Assembly (NCBI RefSeq): GCF_014904815.1
Contig: NZ_JACZFR010000029.1
Coordinates: forward strand, 1 to 64,000
Reading direction: 5' to 3'
From: Microbulbifer taiwanensis
GTDB lineage: Bacteria > Pseudomonadota > Gammaproteobacteria > Pseudomonadales > Cellvibrionaceae
Length of the DNA: 64,000 nucleotides
Positions within the stretch are counted from its first letter, which is position 1. Every line of letters starts with the position of its first letter. This document shows, piece after piece, positions 16,745 through 26,399 of the stretch. The position numbers were made by a program, and so were the translations under genes. The notes under the pieces are model-generated. The model saw only the letters and a list, made by a program, of their open reading frames with translations, ran no database searches and had not been told where the DNA came from.

Positions 16745-17683
16745 CTATTCGCCTTCCGCCGCACACATCGACTGCATCTGCCGCCGGATAATTTCCGCCA
16801 GCCGCTTGACACCGGGGCCCGGCGAATCCCGGTCGGCAAAAATCAGGTACATCGCAAGGCTGCGCTCGCTGCCGCCGCGCAGCGGCAGTGGCTTCAGAAC
16901 GCCCTGCTCCAGCTCCGCACGAATCTTCTCCTCCGGCAGCCAGGCGAAGCCGTAGCCGCGACAGGCGGCACCGATGGAGGTGGCCATATTGCTCACCGTC
17001 CAGCGCTGTGCCACCTCCACTGTGGCCGTGCGGGTGTCGCGCTGGGAGCCGGAATCGCGTACCACCAGGTGGCGGTGCTTGCGCAGGTCGCGCAGGGTCA
17101 ACTGCCGTTCGAGCCGATGCAGTGGGTGCTCGGGATGGGCCACCGGGATTACCCGCGCCGGTCGCGGCAGTAACTCGCCGGTGAATCCACTGGGAACATG
17201 GGGCGTGATCGCCAGCTCCGCGCGCCCCTGCTGCAACGCCTCGGGGCCGCCGCCGATCACCGTTTCGTACAGCTCGATGCGGGTCTGTGGACTTTCGACA
17301 CCAAACTGGTCCAGGCACTCGAGCAGCAGCCAGGTCGGGAAGAGCACTTCCACCGCAATGCCGATCTCCGCCTCCCAGCCGGCAGAGGCCTTGTGCGCCG
17401 CTATTTCCAGGCCGCTTGCGTCCTCCAGCAGCAACCTGGCGCGGCGATACAGCATCTCCCCCGCCGGGGTCAGCACTGCCTTGCGCCCTTCGATTGCAAA
17501 CGCCTTGATAGCCAGCACCGATTCCAGCTTCTGAACCGCGTAACTGACCGACGATTGGCTCTTAAACAGCCGCTCCGCCGCCTGGGCATAGCCGCCCTCC
17601 TCCACTACGGCCACCAGGCAGCGCCACTGCTCGAGGCTGATACGCGGCGCCACTGTCGACTCCAGGGTCTCACCATTACTCAT
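16745..17683 (-). CDS. LysR family transcriptional regulator
   Basis: 312 residues. The N-terminal winged helix-turn-helix (ISLEQWRCLVAVVEEGGYAQ, then RLFKSQSSVSYAVQKLE) is followed by a periplasmic-binding-protein-like effector domain. It is divergent from azoR with a palindromic T-N11-A-type box between them, the usual arrangement for a LysR regulator and its target. It probably senses a quinone, azo compound or other electrophile and activates azoR and perhaps the DODA gene. The effector is inferred only from context. Confidence 0.9.
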   Translation of the reverse strand: MSNGETLESTVAPRISLEQWRCLVAVVEEGGYAQAAERLFKSQSSVSYAVQKLESVLAIKAFAIEGRKAVLTPAGEMLYRRARLLLEDASGLEIAAHKASAGWEAEIGIAVEVLFPTWLLLECLDQFGVESPQTRIELYETVIGGGPEALQQGRAELAITPHVPSGFTGELLPRPARVIPVAHPEHPLHRLERQLTLRDLRKHRHLVVRDSGSQRDTRTATVEVAQRWTVSNMATSIGAACRGYGFAWLPEEKIRAELEQGVLKPLPLRGGSERSLAMYLIFADRDSPGPGVKRLAEIIRRQMQSMCAAEGE

Positions 17684-17691
17684 AACATCGA

Positions 17692-17710
17692 CTTAACCGA
17701 TAGGTTTAAG
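17692..17710. promoter_or_regulatory. candidate LysR operator
   Basis: CTTAACCGATAGGTTTAAG is a near-perfect palindrome containing a T-N11-A core, the standard LysR-type box. It lies 9 bp upstream of the LysR start codon and about 80 bp upstream of azoR, a typical auto- and divergent-regulation position. Confidence 0.55.
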
Positions 17711-17792
17711 CGTATTTTTATGATTTTTTATCGAATAATTCAATGATTCAATGCGCACATCCCGAAAAACAAGTCCCCGTTGGAGGTGCCGC

Positions 17793-18386
17793 ATGGCAAA
17801 GCTACTCAAGATCCAGACCAGTATTTTCCAGAACGACGGCCAGTCATCCCTGCTCGCGGAGCAGTTCGCCAGCGATTGGCAAGCCCGCAACCCGGGTGGC
17901 CAGGTGGCCAGTCGCGACCTGACGGCGGAGCCGGTGCCGCACCTGGACCTGGCCCGCTTCCAGTCCTTCATCACCCCGGAAGCCGAGCGCAGCGCCGAGC
18001 AGAAGGCCGTGGTCAGCTATTCCGACGCGCTGATCGAGGAGATTGTCGAGGCCGATGTGCTGGTGCTGGGCATTCCGATGTACAACTTCAGCGTGCCCTC
18101 CACCCTGCGCGCCTACTTCGACCATATCGCCCGCGCCGGCGTGACTTTCCAGTACACACCCGAGGGCCCCGAGGGACTGCTGAAAGGCAAGAAGGCGGTG
18201 GTGTTTATCACCCGCGGCAGCCACTACGGCGAGGATCACTCCCAGACCGCTTTCGTGCGCCAGTTCCTCGGCTTTATCGGCATCACCGATGTGGAGATAG
18301 TGCACGCGGAAGGTCTGGCGGTGGGTGACGAAGCCCGGGAAAAGGCGCTGGGTGCTGCCCGGAAGCGCATCTCCCAACTCGTGTAA
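17793..18386 (+). CDS. azoR: FMN-dependent NADH-azoreductase
   Basis: 197-residue flavodoxin-fold enzyme that reduces azo dyes and quinones with NADH. Visible features are the N-terminal phosphate loop region (KIQTSIFQNDGQSSLLAEQF), the VLGIPMYNFSVPSTLRAYFD flavin-binding and dimer segment, and ITRGSHYGEDHSQTAFVRQF near the substrate site. The ATG at 17793 is chosen because GGAGG lies upstream; the frame is open further 5' but without signals. It is divergently transcribed from a LysR gene and followed by a terminator, so it is monocistronic. Confidence 0.93.
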   Translation: MAKLLKIQTSIFQNDGQSSLLAEQFASDWQARNPGGQVASRDLTAEPVPHLDLARFQSFITPEAERSAEQKAVVSYSDALIEEIVEADVLVLGIPMYNFSVPSTLRAYFDHIARAGVTFQYTPEGPEGLLKGKKAVVFITRGSHYGEDHSQTAFVRQFLGFIGITDVEIVHAEGLAVGDEAREKALGAARKRISQLV

Positions 18387-18411
18387 CAGGCGTAACGCGC
18401 TTACACTCTTG

Positions 18412-18437
18412 GGCGGCGGACTTCCGCCGCCTTTTTT
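18412..18437 (+). terminator. rho-independent terminator of azoR
   Basis: GGCGGCGGA and TCCGCCGCC form a GC-rich stem of eight to nine pairs with a very short loop, directly followed by six T residues, 26 bp after the azoR stop codon. Confidence 0.85.
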
Positions 18438-18458
18438 CATTCCCAAAGAGAAGGCCCT

Positions 18459-19241
18459 ATGTCCGAGCAGCGAATGCCCGTCTTGTTTATCGGACACGGC
18501 AGCCCGATGAATGCCATCGAAAGCAACCCGTACACGGAAAGCTGGCGGCGGCTGGGCGAAAGGCTGCCGAGACCCAGGGCGATTCTGGCAATCTCTGCAC
18601 ACTGGTACACCGACGGCACCCATGTGACCGCCATGGCCCGGCCGCAGACACTGCACGATTTTCGCGGATTCCCGCCGTCGCTCTACGAGTGCGAATACCC
18701 CGCACCCGGCGCGCCGCAACTGGCACGGCGAATACGTCAGCTGCTGGAACCCATGAACATTGGACTGAGCAACGACTGGGGCCTGGACCACGGCAGCTGG
18801 TCGGTATTGATGCAGATGTATCCGCGGGCGGAGATACCGACGCTGCAGTTGAGTATCGACGCCGGCAAGCCGGCGGAATTCCACTACCAGCTGGGGCAGC
18901 AGCTGCGCGCTTTGAGAGATGAGGGCGTGCTGATTCTGGCCAGCGGCAATGTGGTGCACAACCTGGGATTGCTGCGTCGGGAGGCGAACGCGGAGCCCTA
19001 CGACTGGGCCAGTGCCTTCAACGACAGGGTGCGCAATGCGCTGATCGACGGCGATCACGGCTTTCTGATCCATTGCGAGCAGGCCGGCGCCGAGGCGCGG
19101 CTCTCGATACCCACTGCCGAGCATTTCCTGCCGCTGTTGTATATCCTCGGTGCCAGCGATGGCGGCGATAAATTGGAATTTCCCTGCGACGGCATAGCGC
19201 TGGGAGCCATCAGTATGCTGTCGGTGCTGTACGCCCGATAA
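18459..19241 (+). CDS. ygiD: DODA-type extradiol aromatic ring-opening dioxygenase (YgiD-like)
   Basis: 260-residue class III extradiol dioxygenase of the 4,5-DOPA dioxygenase family, cleaving catechol-type rings with a divalent metal. Metal-binding His residues are visible at FIGHGSPMNA (His13), ISAHWYTDG and GNVVHNLG, with the acid-base GLDHGSW motif. AGAAGG precedes the ATG. It lies downstream of azoR, beyond a terminator, and forms a quinone/catechol detoxification neighbourhood with it. Confidence 0.92.
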   Translation: MSEQRMPVLFIGHGSPMNAIESNPYTESWRRLGERLPRPRAILAISAHWYTDGTHVTAMARPQTLHDFRGFPPSLYECEYPAPGAPQLARRIRQLLEPMNIGLSNDWGLDHGSWSVLMQMYPRAEIPTLQLSIDAGKPAEFHYQLGQQLRALRDEGVLILASGNVVHNLGLLRREANAEPYDWASAFNDRVRNALIDGDHGFLIHCEQAGAEARLSIPTAEHFLPLLYILGASDGGDKLEFPCDGIALGAISMLSVLYAR

Positions 19242-19437
19242 CTCAAGTTTCGGAGCTCAGATCGGAGTGCCGCGCCGCCTGACCGCGCGCTGCGTCTACT
19301 GTGGGAGCCTGCCCTGCAGGCGAAAATGCGGTGCTAAAAAGCAATCCCTTTATTCGCCAGCAGGGCTGGCTCCCACAGGGTGCAGGTCCATAGCTCAGTA
19401 GTATCGGGGCGGGTTTCGTCAACTCCGAAACTTGAGT
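19241..19437. repeat. 197-bp nested palindromic element: outer 15-bp inverted repeat enclosing a REPIN
   Basis: The outer arms ACTCAAGTTTCGGAG (19241-19255) and CTCCGAAACTTGAGT (19423-19437) are perfect reverse complements. They enclose an inner inverted repeat, 19299-19324 and 19353-19378, 26 bp per arm with two mismatches. Each inner arm begins or ends with the GTGGGAGC...GGCGAA signature of Pseudomonas-type REP sequences and has its own hairpin (GCCTGCCCTGCAGGC and GCCAGCAGGGCTGGC). The element lies between converging genes and begins on the ygiD stop codon. No RAYT transposase gene is in the window. Confidence 0.85.
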
Positions 19438-19463
19438 CGACAACTTTTCCTTTTTTCGCACCG

Positions 19464-21518
19464 CTACCACTCGACCGCCAGGCCCAGATAGAGGGCGCGG
19501 CGCTCACCGGGAAAGTACCTGTCGCCGCCGAAGCTGCTGTAGTCGGCGCGCTCGGCATAGGCCTCGTCGGTCAGGTTGAGCAGCCGCGCCGACAGTTGCC
19601 AGCTATTGAATTGCCACTGGGCGTGCAGGTTGAGTAGATCGTGACCCGGATAGCGGTGCCTGTTCTGCGGATCGGTAAAATAGTGCCCCTGGTGCAGCCA
19701 CTCCAGTTCCGCAAGCAAGGCGGCTGTCGGCTGCCACTGCAGGCGACTGCTGCCGAATGCCCGCGGCGCCGAGTCGACCAGTTTGCCCTTGAGGGAAACG
19801 CCATCGAGCAAGCGCTCGTCCCGGTAGCGGTGCTCCGCGTAACTGGCGGACAGCTGCATTCGCCACTGTTCGGCCAGCTTGTAATCCAGGGCCAGTTCCA
19901 GGCCGCGGTGTTCCGTCGCGCCGCCAGACTGGTTGAAGAAATCCGCATCGCGGAAAATCACATTCTCCTTGCGCATCGCATAGACGACCAGCTCGTAGCC
20001 GAGGCCGGTATCCCCGCCCCTGATCCCCAGCTCGGCGCTGTCAATCTCCTCCGCATCCAGTTCTGCCACCGTCTGCTCCCGCTGCAACCGGTAGAGCTCC
20101 GTGGCCTGGGGCACGCGGAAGCCCTCGGCGAGATTGGCGAACAGCTGGCTGTTTGCACTCAAGCGGTAAATGGCGCCGAGTCGCGGCGACCAGTTGCGAA
20201 AGCTGTCCTCGCGGTCTGCCGGCCGGTTGAAGCGGCAGCCGCCGAAAGCGCAGGGGGTGCCGTCCTCTGCGGTGCGGCCGGCGAGCATGCGGTTATCGTA
20301 GTCGTACTTCAGCGTTTCGTAGCGCAGTCCAGCGTTCAGTATCAGCTCTTCGGTCGCCTGCCAGCTGGCCAGTGCAAAGGGCGCCGCAACCAGTGTATCG
20401 GCGCGGTAGTCGTAGTGCCTGCCGGTAGGAATCGTCGCCTGCAGGAATTCCGATCCCGCGGTGGGATTCTGTTGGGATTCGGTCAGGTAGCCCCGGGTGA
20501 ATTCCGTATCCAGACCCGCTACCAGCTGCAGGTCCCGACCGAGATAGCCGCTATAGCTGCTGCGCAGGCCGATACTGCGCTGGCCATTCTCTTCCAGCGC
20601 CTGGCCGGGCAGATAGTGCTGCAGGAATTTCATATCGGCTTTGCGCAGATAGGGGGTCAGGCTGACATTGCCGCCCGTGTCGGTATCGAATTCTATCCGC
20701 GATGACAGGCGCAGGGCGCGGGCATCCCGATAGGCCTCGGGGTTCGGGTTACTGCGACTGAGTCGGCGGTCGCGGTAGGCCCCCTCGCCCTCGATATAGC
20801 CGGCGGTTTCCTGGTTCAGGTTGGTGGCGGCCAGGCTGGTGCGCACCCTCGCCGCACCGATATTCGCCTGGTGACGCAGGGCGAGTTTCTGCTGGCCGTA
20901 ACCGGATGCATCGCGATAACCGCCATCGCCTGTTAAAGACAGATCCGCGCGCGCACCACTGCCGCTTTTCAGGCCACTGTCTACGGAAACCCTCGTGCGC
21001 GCGAAGTCGTGCGGACCCGCCTCCACGCCAATGGAAACTCCTTCGCTCTCCCCGACCTGCGCCCCGATCACATTGATCACCCCGTGCATTGCATTGGAGC
21101 CGTAGAGAGTACTGGCCGGCCCGCGCACCACCTCGATGCGGCGCGCCATTTCGCTGTGGGACTCGAAGAGTTCATTGACGTTGCAGAAACCCGCCGCGCG
21201 CAGCGGTATGCCGTCCTCGGCGCTCAGCAGGCTGCCACAGGCGCCGGCGCCGGACAGCACCGGCGAGCGCAGGGATGGCAGATATTCCTGGCCGTTGCCG
21301 CGGGCGAAATTGACCCCGGGGACCCGGGCCAGGCTCTGCTGGATATGGGTGTGGTCGATCAGGGTGAGGGAATCTCCGTCCAGCAGGGAGAGGCTGTCGG
21401 AGTTGTCCTGCAGGGGTTTGGCGTGGCGGCTGGCGGTGACCACCAGGGTTTCCAGTCGCGATTCTTCCGCGGCGGCGAGGCCGCTGCAAAACACCAATAC
21501 AAATATTACAGACCGCAT
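19464..21518 (-). CDS. TonB-dependent outer-membrane receptor
   Basis: 684 residues with a signal peptide (MRSVIFVLVFCSGLAAAEES), a TonB box (ETLVVTA), a plug domain (about 30-150, including VRGPASTLYGSNAMHGVINV) and a 22-strand barrel ending in aromatic Trp. It imports a large ligand such as a siderophore, haem, cobalamin or glycan using TonB energy. No Fur box, cobalamin riboswitch or ABC genes were recognised next to it, so the ligand cannot be given. It converges with ygiD across the nested REP element. Confidence 0.92.
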   Translation of the reverse strand: MRSVIFVLVFCSGLAAAEESRLETLVVTASRHAKPLQDNSDSLSLLDGDSLTLIDHTHIQQSLARVPGVNFARGNGQEYLPSLRSPVLSGAGACGSLLSAEDGIPLRAAGFCNVNELFESHSEMARRIEVVRGPASTLYGSNAMHGVINVIGAQVGESEGVSIGVEAGPHDFARTRVSVDSGLKSGSGARADLSLTGDGGYRDASGYGQQKLALRHQANIGAARVRTSLAATNLNQETAGYIEGEGAYRDRRLSRSNPNPEAYRDARALRLSSRIEFDTDTGGNVSLTPYLRKADMKFLQHYLPGQALEENGQRSIGLRSSYSGYLGRDLQLVAGLDTEFTRGYLTESQQNPTAGSEFLQATIPTGRHYDYRADTLVAAPFALASWQATEELILNAGLRYETLKYDYDNRMLAGRTAEDGTPCAFGGCRFNRPADREDSFRNWSPRLGAIYRLSANSQLFANLAEGFRVPQATELYRLQREQTVAELDAEEIDSAELGIRGGDTGLGYELVVYAMRKENVIFRDADFFNQSGGATEHRGLELALDYKLAEQWRMQLSASYAEHRYRDERLLDGVSLKGKLVDSAPRAFGSSRLQWQPTAALLAELEWLHQGHYFTDPQNRHRYPGHDLLNLHAQWQFNSWQLSARLLNLTDEAYAERADYSSFGGDRYFPGERRALYLGLAVEW

Positions 21519-21587
21519 TTCCCTGCCTTTTTGTTGTTAACAAACCGGCAGGGATTCTACGGAATTTGGACGGAGATTGTAGCGCTG

Positions 21588-21680
21588 TCGTCATTCCGGC
21601 ACAGAACCTGTGTCGGACTCGATCCGGTACCGGAATCCAGGTACCACCGGGCTGGATACCGGCTTTCGCCGGTATGACGA
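21588..21680. repeat. dispersed intergenic inverted repeat of the GTCATTCCGGC type
   Basis: The ends TCGTCATTCCGGC (21588-21600) and GCCGGTATGACGA (21668-21680) are inverted repeats with one mismatch. Inside is a perfect 8-bp stem, ATACCGGC-TTTC-GCCGGTAT (21656-21675). Ends of this kind are common in dispersed repeats of proteobacteria. It lies between the start of the receptor gene and the end of the RND pump gene, where it may also limit read-through. Confidence 0.65.
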
Positions 21681-21688
21681 AGAATTAT

Positions 21689-24600
21689 TTACAGCGCCTC
21701 CAGGGCCTCGGCTTCGCGCGGCTTGTCTGCCGCGACCTGCTCCGGCTGCGGCCGCTTGCTGCCAAACAGCCGCTGCACCACGACGAAAAAGAGCGGGATA
21801 AAGAAGATCCCCAGCAGCGTACCTATAACCATGCCGCCCAATACCCCGGTGCCGATGGCCTGTTGTGCACCGGAACCTGCGCCGGAGGCGATGGCCAGCG
21901 GCAGTACGCCGAGGCCGAAAGCCAGCGAGGTCATCAGGATCGGGCGCAACCGGTCGCGCACCGCGCGCATGGTGGCCTGCACCAGTTCCATACCGTTTTC
22001 CAGGTTCTGCTTGGCGAACTCCACGATCAGGATGGCGTTCTTGCTGGTCAGGCCCACAGTGGTGAGCATGGCCACCTGGAAATACACGTCCCGCTCCATA
22101 CCGCGGAAAGTGTTTGCCAGCACCGCACCGAGAATACCCAGTGGTGCCATCAGCAGTACCGCCGTGGGTACAGTCCAGCTCTCGTAGAGCGCCGCCAGGC
22201 ACAGGAATACGATCAGCAGCGACAGTGTATAGAGCAGCGGCGTCTGCGCACCGGCCGCGCGTTCCTGATAGGAGAGACCGCTCCACTCCATACCGATACC
22301 CGCCGGCAGTTGCGCTACCAATTGCTCCACCTCGGCCATGGCCTCACCGGAGCTGATGCCGGCCGCGGCCTCGCCGTTGATCTGCATCGCCGGTACGCCG
22401 TTGTAGCGCTCCAGCCGCGGCGAACCGTACTCCCAGTCGAAGCTGGCGAAGGAGGACAGCGGCACCATCTCGCCCTTGTTGTTGCGCACGGACCAACGCT
22501 GGAAATCCTCCGGCACCATGCGGTAGGGCGCATCCGCCTGCATATAGACCCGCTTGACGCGGCCGCGATCGATAAAGTCATCGATATAGGCCCCGCCCCA
22601 GGCGGCACTCAGGGTCGCGTTGATATCGGCAATCGAAAGCCCCAGCGCCGCGGCCTTGGCCGTGTCGATATTCACGCGGAACTGCGGCGTATCCTCCTGG
22701 CCATTGGGGCGCACGTTGGCCAGCAGCGCACTCTGCCCGGCCATGCCGAGGAACTGGTTGCGTGCATTGGTCAGTGCCTCGTGGCCCAGGTTGGCGTTGT
22801 CCTTCAGATAGAAGTTGAAGCCGTTGGACGTACCCAGCTCCGGCAGCGCCGGCGGCGAGAAGGCGTAGGCAATGGCGTCCTTGATCTGCATCAACGCGCC
22901 CATGCCGCGCATGGCCACGGAGCTCGCGCCCTGCCCCTCGTCCTCGCGCTCCTCCCAGTCCTTCAGTTTGATAAAGGCGATACCGTTGTTCTGGCCGGAG
23001 CCGGCGAAGCTGAAGCCCTGCACCGAGAAGACCGATTCGACATTGTCCGGCTCATTGTTCAGGAACTGGTCCTCGACCTTATAAATGGACTCCATGGTGC
23101 GCTCCTGGGTGGCGCCCACCGGCGTCTGCACCATGGAGAAGAGCACGCCCTGGTCCTCTTCCGGCAGGAAAGAGCTGGGCAGGCGCAAAAACAGCACCGC
23201 CATCACAATGGACAGGCCGGCGAAGACCGCCATAAAGCGGCCGCTGCGCGCGAGTATGCCGCGCACACCGCGCTGGTACTTGTCGGTGCCGCGCTCGAAG
23301 TTGCGGTTGAACCAGCCGAAGAAGCCCTTCTGGCCGTGATGCTCACCTTTTTTCAGCGGTTTCAGCATGGTCGCGCAGAGCGCCGGCGTCAGCACAATCG
23401 CCACCAGCACCGACAGCGCCATGGCCGCGACGATGGTTGCGGAGAACTGCCTATAAATGACCCCGGTGGCGCCGCTCATAAAGGCCATGGGCACGAATAC
23501 CGCCGACAGCACCACGCCGATACCGACCAGGGCGCCGGTGATCTGCTGCATGGATTTCTTCGTCGCCTCCCTCGGCGACAGCCCCTCCTCGCTCATCACC
23601 CGCTCGACGTTTTCCACCACCACGATGGCGTCATCCACCAGCAGGCCGATGGCCAATACCATCGCGAACATGGTCAGCATGTTGATCGAGAAACCCAGCG
23701 CGGAAAGTATGCCGAAGGTCCCGAGCAATACCACCGGCACGGCGATGGTCGGAATCAGTGTGGCGCGGAAGTTCTGCAGGAACAGGTACATCACCAGGAA
23801 CACCAGTACCACCGCCTCGATCAGGGTGTGGATCACACCTTCGATGGACACCTGCACGAAGGGCGTGGTGTCGTAGGGCACCACCGCCTTGAGTCCCGTA
23901 GGAAAGAATTCCTGCAGCTCCTCCAGCTTTGCCCTGACACCGTCGGCGGTCTCCAGCGCGTTGGCGCCGGTGGCCAGGGTCACGGCCACACCGGTGGCCG
24001 GCTGGCGGTTGAAGCGGGTGATGAACTCGTAGTTCTCCGCACCGATCTCCACCCGCGCTAGATCCCCGAGGCGCAGTACAGAGCCGTCGTCATTGGCGCG
24101 GATCACGATATTGCGGAACTCCTCCGGCGTCTCCAGGCGGCCCTGGGAGGTAATGGATGCGTTCAGCTGCTGTCCGGGCACCGCCGGTGCACCGCCGAGT
24201 GCCCCCACGGCCACCTGCTGGTTCTGCGAGCGCACCGCGGCGGTCACGTCAGACGGGGTCAGGCTGTAGGTCTCCAGCTTGCTCGGGTCCAGCCAGATAC
24301 GCATCGCGTACTTGGAGCCGAACACCTGCAGGCTGCCGACGCCGGGCACGCGGCTGATCGGGTCAACCAGGCTGGAGGAAATGTAATCGGCGATGTCGTC
24401 CTTGGACATGCTGCCGTCCTCGGACACGAAGCCGAGCACCATCAGGAAACCGCTGCGCGACTTGCTGACATTGACGCCCTGGCGCTGCACCTCTTCCGGC
24501 AGCAGCGGCATCGCCAGCTGCAGCTTGTTCTGCACCTGCACCTGGGCGGTATCCGGGTCTGTGCCATTCTCGAAGGTCAGGCTGATGGAGGCACCGCCGC

Positions 24601-24853
24601 TGGACTGGCTGGTGGCAGACATATACAGCAGGCCGTCGAGGCCCTTCATGTTCTGCTCGATGATCTGGGTCACCGAATCCTCCACCACCTTGGCGGAGGC
24701 GCCGGGATAGCTGGCCTCAATGGTCACCGCCGGCGGGGCGATATTGGGATAGCGCTCCACCGCTAGCTGGGTGATGGCCAGGCCGCCGCCGAGCATCACG
24801 ATAATCGCGATAACCCAGGCGAAAATCGGGCGATTGATGAAAAAACTTGCCAT
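21689..24853 (-). CDS. RND multidrug efflux permease, HAE1 family (AcrB/MexB-like)
   Basis: 1054-residue inner-membrane proton/drug antiporter. It starts [20 protein letters not shown] as in AcrB and MexB, has the proton-relay Asp pair in [18 protein letters not shown], and has two large periplasmic loops and twelve membrane helices. Length is normal for the family. It overlaps no gene but lies 12 bp behind the adaptor gene in one operon. No TolC/OprM-type gene follows, so the pump must borrow an outer-membrane channel encoded elsewhere. Probably controlled by the divergent TetR regulator. Confidence 0.95.
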   Translation of the reverse strand: MASFFINRPIFAWVIAIIVMLGGGLAITQLAVERYPNIAPPAVTIEASYPGASAKVVEDSVTQIIEQNMKGLDGLLYMSATSQSSGGASISLTFENGTDPDTAQVQVQNKLQLAMPLLPEEVQRQGVNVSKSRSGFLMVLGFVSEDGSMSKDDIADYISSSLVDPISRVPGVGSLQVFGSKYAMRIWLDPSKLETYSLTPSDVTAAVRSQNQQVAVGALGGAPAVPGQQLNASITSQGRLETPEEFRNIVIRANDDGSVLRLGDLARVEIGAENYEFITRFNRQPATGVAVTLATGANALETADGVRAKLEELQEFFPTGLKAVVPYDTTPFVQVSIEGVIHTLIEAVVLVFLVMYLFLQNFRATLIPTIAVPVVLLGTFGILSALGFSINMLTMFAMVLAIGLLVDDAIVVVENVERVMSEEGLSPREATKKSMQQITGALVGIGVVLSAVFVPMAFMSGATGVIYRQFSATIVAAMALSVLVAIVLTPALCATMLKPLKKGEHHGQKGFFGWFNRNFERGTDKYQRGVRGILARSGRFMAVFAGLSIVMAVLFLRLPSSFLPEEDQGVLFSMVQTPVGATQERTMESIYKVEDQFLNNEPDNVESVFSVQGFSFAGSGQNNGIAFIKLKDWEEREDEGQGASSVAMRGMGALMQIKDAIAYAFSPPALPELGTSNGFNFYLKDNANLGHEALTNARNQFLGMAGQSALLANVRPNGQEDTPQFRVNIDTAKAAALGLSIADINATLSAAWGGAYIDDFIDRGRVKRVYMQADAPYRMVPEDFQRWSVRNNKGEMVPLSSFASFDWEYGSPRLERYNGVPAMQINGEAAAGISSGEAMAEVEQLVAQLPAGIGMEWSGLSYQERAAGAQTPLLYTLSLLIVFLCLAALYESWTVPTAVLLMAPLGILGAVLANTFRGMERDVYFQVAMLTTVGLTSKNAILIVEFAKQNLENGMELVQATMRAVRDRLRPILMTSLAFGLGVLPLAIASGAGSGAQQAIGTGVLGGMVIGTLLGIFFIPLFFVVVQRLFGSKRPQPEQVAADKPREAEALEAL

Positions 24854-24865
24854 TGCCGGACTCCT

Positions 24866-26068
24866 TTACGACTCGTCTGCAGTCGGCGCTTGAACTTGCT
24901 TGGCCTTCGCTTCGCCAGCAGTGACTTCTCCGGCCGCCGGCGCTGCGGGCGCTTCGGCCTCGGCGGCCTGCACCGGCGCGCCCGGGCGGATTTTTTGCAG
25001 CCCCTCGACGATGACTCTGTCACCGGCCTCGAGGCCGCCCTCGACCAGCCATTTGTCGCCGATGGTGCGACTCACCTGTACCGAGCGCTGGGCCACTTTG
25101 TTTTCACCGGTCACGACCATGGCCGAGGTACTGCCCTTGGGATCCCGGGCTATGCCCTGCTGGGGTACCAGGATCGCCTGCTCGCGCACACCGCGGCCGA
25201 CCACTGCGCGCACATACATACCCGGCAGCAGCATGCTGTCCGGGTTGGGTACCCGCACCCGCAGCAGCACGCTGCCGGTGGACGGATCCACACTGGCCTC
25301 GGCAAATTCCAGCTTGCCCCGGTGTTCGTACTCGCTGCCATCCTCCAGCAGTATGGTGACCGGCAGGTCGGTGGTATCGGATACTGTGCCGGCATCCAGC
25401 GCCTTGCGCAGCTCCAGCAGCTCCGCGGTGGACTGGGTCACATCGACGTAGATCGGGTCCAGTTGCTGTACGGTTGCCAGTGCGGCGGATTGGTTGGCAG
25501 TGACCAGGGCACCTTGGGTCACGGCGGACTTGCCGATGCGGCCGGAAATCGGCGCGCTGATACGGGCGTATTCCAGCTGGATACGCGACCGCTGCAGCGC
25601 AGCCTTAGCTGCGGCCACATCCGCCCTGGCCTGCTGCAGCGTGGCCTGGGCACTGTCGTTGTCCTGTTTGCTGACCGCACCCGTCGTCACCAGGTCCGCG
25701 GTGCGCTCGGCATTCAGGCGGGAGACGTTGAGCGCTGCCTCGGCGCGCTGCAGACTGGCTTTGGCGCTGTCGACATCGGCGCGATAGGTGGCGTCGTCCA
25801 GCTGGTACAACGGCTGGTTGGCGTCGACCAGGCCGCCCTCGCGGAACAGCTGCTGCTTGACGATACCGTTCACCTGCGGGCGCACCTCCGCCACCTTGAA
25901 CGGCGATGTGCGACCGGGCAGTTCCCGGGTCAGGGTGACCGGCTCCGCCTTGAGGGTGACCACGGTCACCTGGGCCGCCATCATCGGCGGCGCGGCGGCC
26001 TCCTCACCACAGGCGGTAAGCAGTGCAGATGCCAACAGCAGACTGACCAGCGCTTTCTTTTTCAGCAT
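24866..26068 (-). CDS. RND efflux periplasmic adaptor lipoprotein (AcrA/MexA-like)
   Basis: 400 residues with a lipoprotein signal (MLKKKALVSLLLASALLTAC, lipobox LTAC with Cys20). The order is barrel-sandwich half, alpha-hairpin (about 100-160, VDSAKASLQRAEAALNVSRL), second lipoyl half (RISAPISGRIGKSAVTQGAL), beta-barrel and membrane-proximal domain. The C-terminal tail is rich in Ala, Glu and Pro, longer than in MexA, and probably disordered. It bridges the RND permease and an outer-membrane channel. First gene of the two-gene pump operon. Confidence 0.94.
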   Translation of the reverse strand: MLKKKALVSLLLASALLTACGEEAAAPPMMAAQVTVVTLKAEPVTLTRELPGRTSPFKVAEVRPQVNGIVKQQLFREGGLVDANQPLYQLDDATYRADVDSAKASLQRAEAALNVSRLNAERTADLVTTGAVSKQDNDSAQATLQQARADVAAAKAALQRSRIQLEYARISAPISGRIGKSAVTQGALVTANQSAALATVQQLDPIYVDVTQSTAELLELRKALDAGTVSDTTDLPVTILLEDGSEYEHRGKLEFAEASVDPSTGSVLLRVRVPNPDSMLLPGMYVRAVVGRGVREQAILVPQQGIARDPKGSTSAMVVTGENKVAQRSVQVSRTIGDKWLVEGGLEAGDRVIVEGLQKIRPGAPVQAAEAEAPAAPAAGEVTAGEAKAKQVQAPTADES

Positions 26069-26178
26069 GACTTCCTCGACCTTTACCTCGATCCAGCGCC
26101 GCTATCCGGGCGACGCCGTAGATATGAACAGATTTGTGCGAACAGACAGCTTAGTCCGGTTCTGATAGCGCGCATTTT

Positions 26179-26200
26179 ATATTCATGCACAAATGAATAT
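26179..26200. promoter_or_regulatory. AcrR-like operator 1
   Basis: ATATTCAT-N6-ATGAATAT is a perfect inverted repeat. On the minus strand its centre reads CATTTGTGCATG, which differs at one position from the CATTTGTGAATG core of the E. coli AcrR operator (recalled from the literature). Probably bound by the divergent TetR-family regulator. Confidence 0.65.
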
Positions 26201-26209
26201 CAAACATTT

Positions 26210-26223
26210 ATTCATGCATGAAT
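26210..26223. promoter_or_regulatory. AcrR-like operator 2
   Basis: ATTCATGCATGAAT is a perfect 14-bp palindrome about 10 bp from operator 1 with the same ATTCAT half-site. Two adjacent sites would allow cooperative repression of the pump operon and the regulator's own promoter. Confidence 0.55.
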
Positions 26224-26399
26224 ATAAAATAGAATGCCCAACCAAACCCGGATAGCCCGGCGGCCCAAAGCGAACCACCCGTAGGTACTGGTCGCTATTA
26301 ACCGCGCCGAATCGACAGAGTTCAATTCGACTGCGGCCAGCGGTGCCCCCGCCGGGATCAAGTGAATTTAGTGACTTTTGTAACAGGTTCGACAAGCCG

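Larger units (their letters stand above)
26069..26399. promoter_or_regulatory. divergent control region of the pump operon and its TetR regulator
   Basis: 331 bp between the divergent adaptor and regulator genes. AT-rich between 26160 and 26235, where two operator-like palindromes lie (separate entries). The remainder up to 26399 shows no gene. Confidence 0.6.

Noticed and set aside
21566-24061. 831-residue open frame antisense to the RND permease gene
   Set aside because: It is a by-product of high GC content opposite a real, well-conserved gene; the translation is low-complexity (many His, Gln, Arg and Gly) and has no motif.
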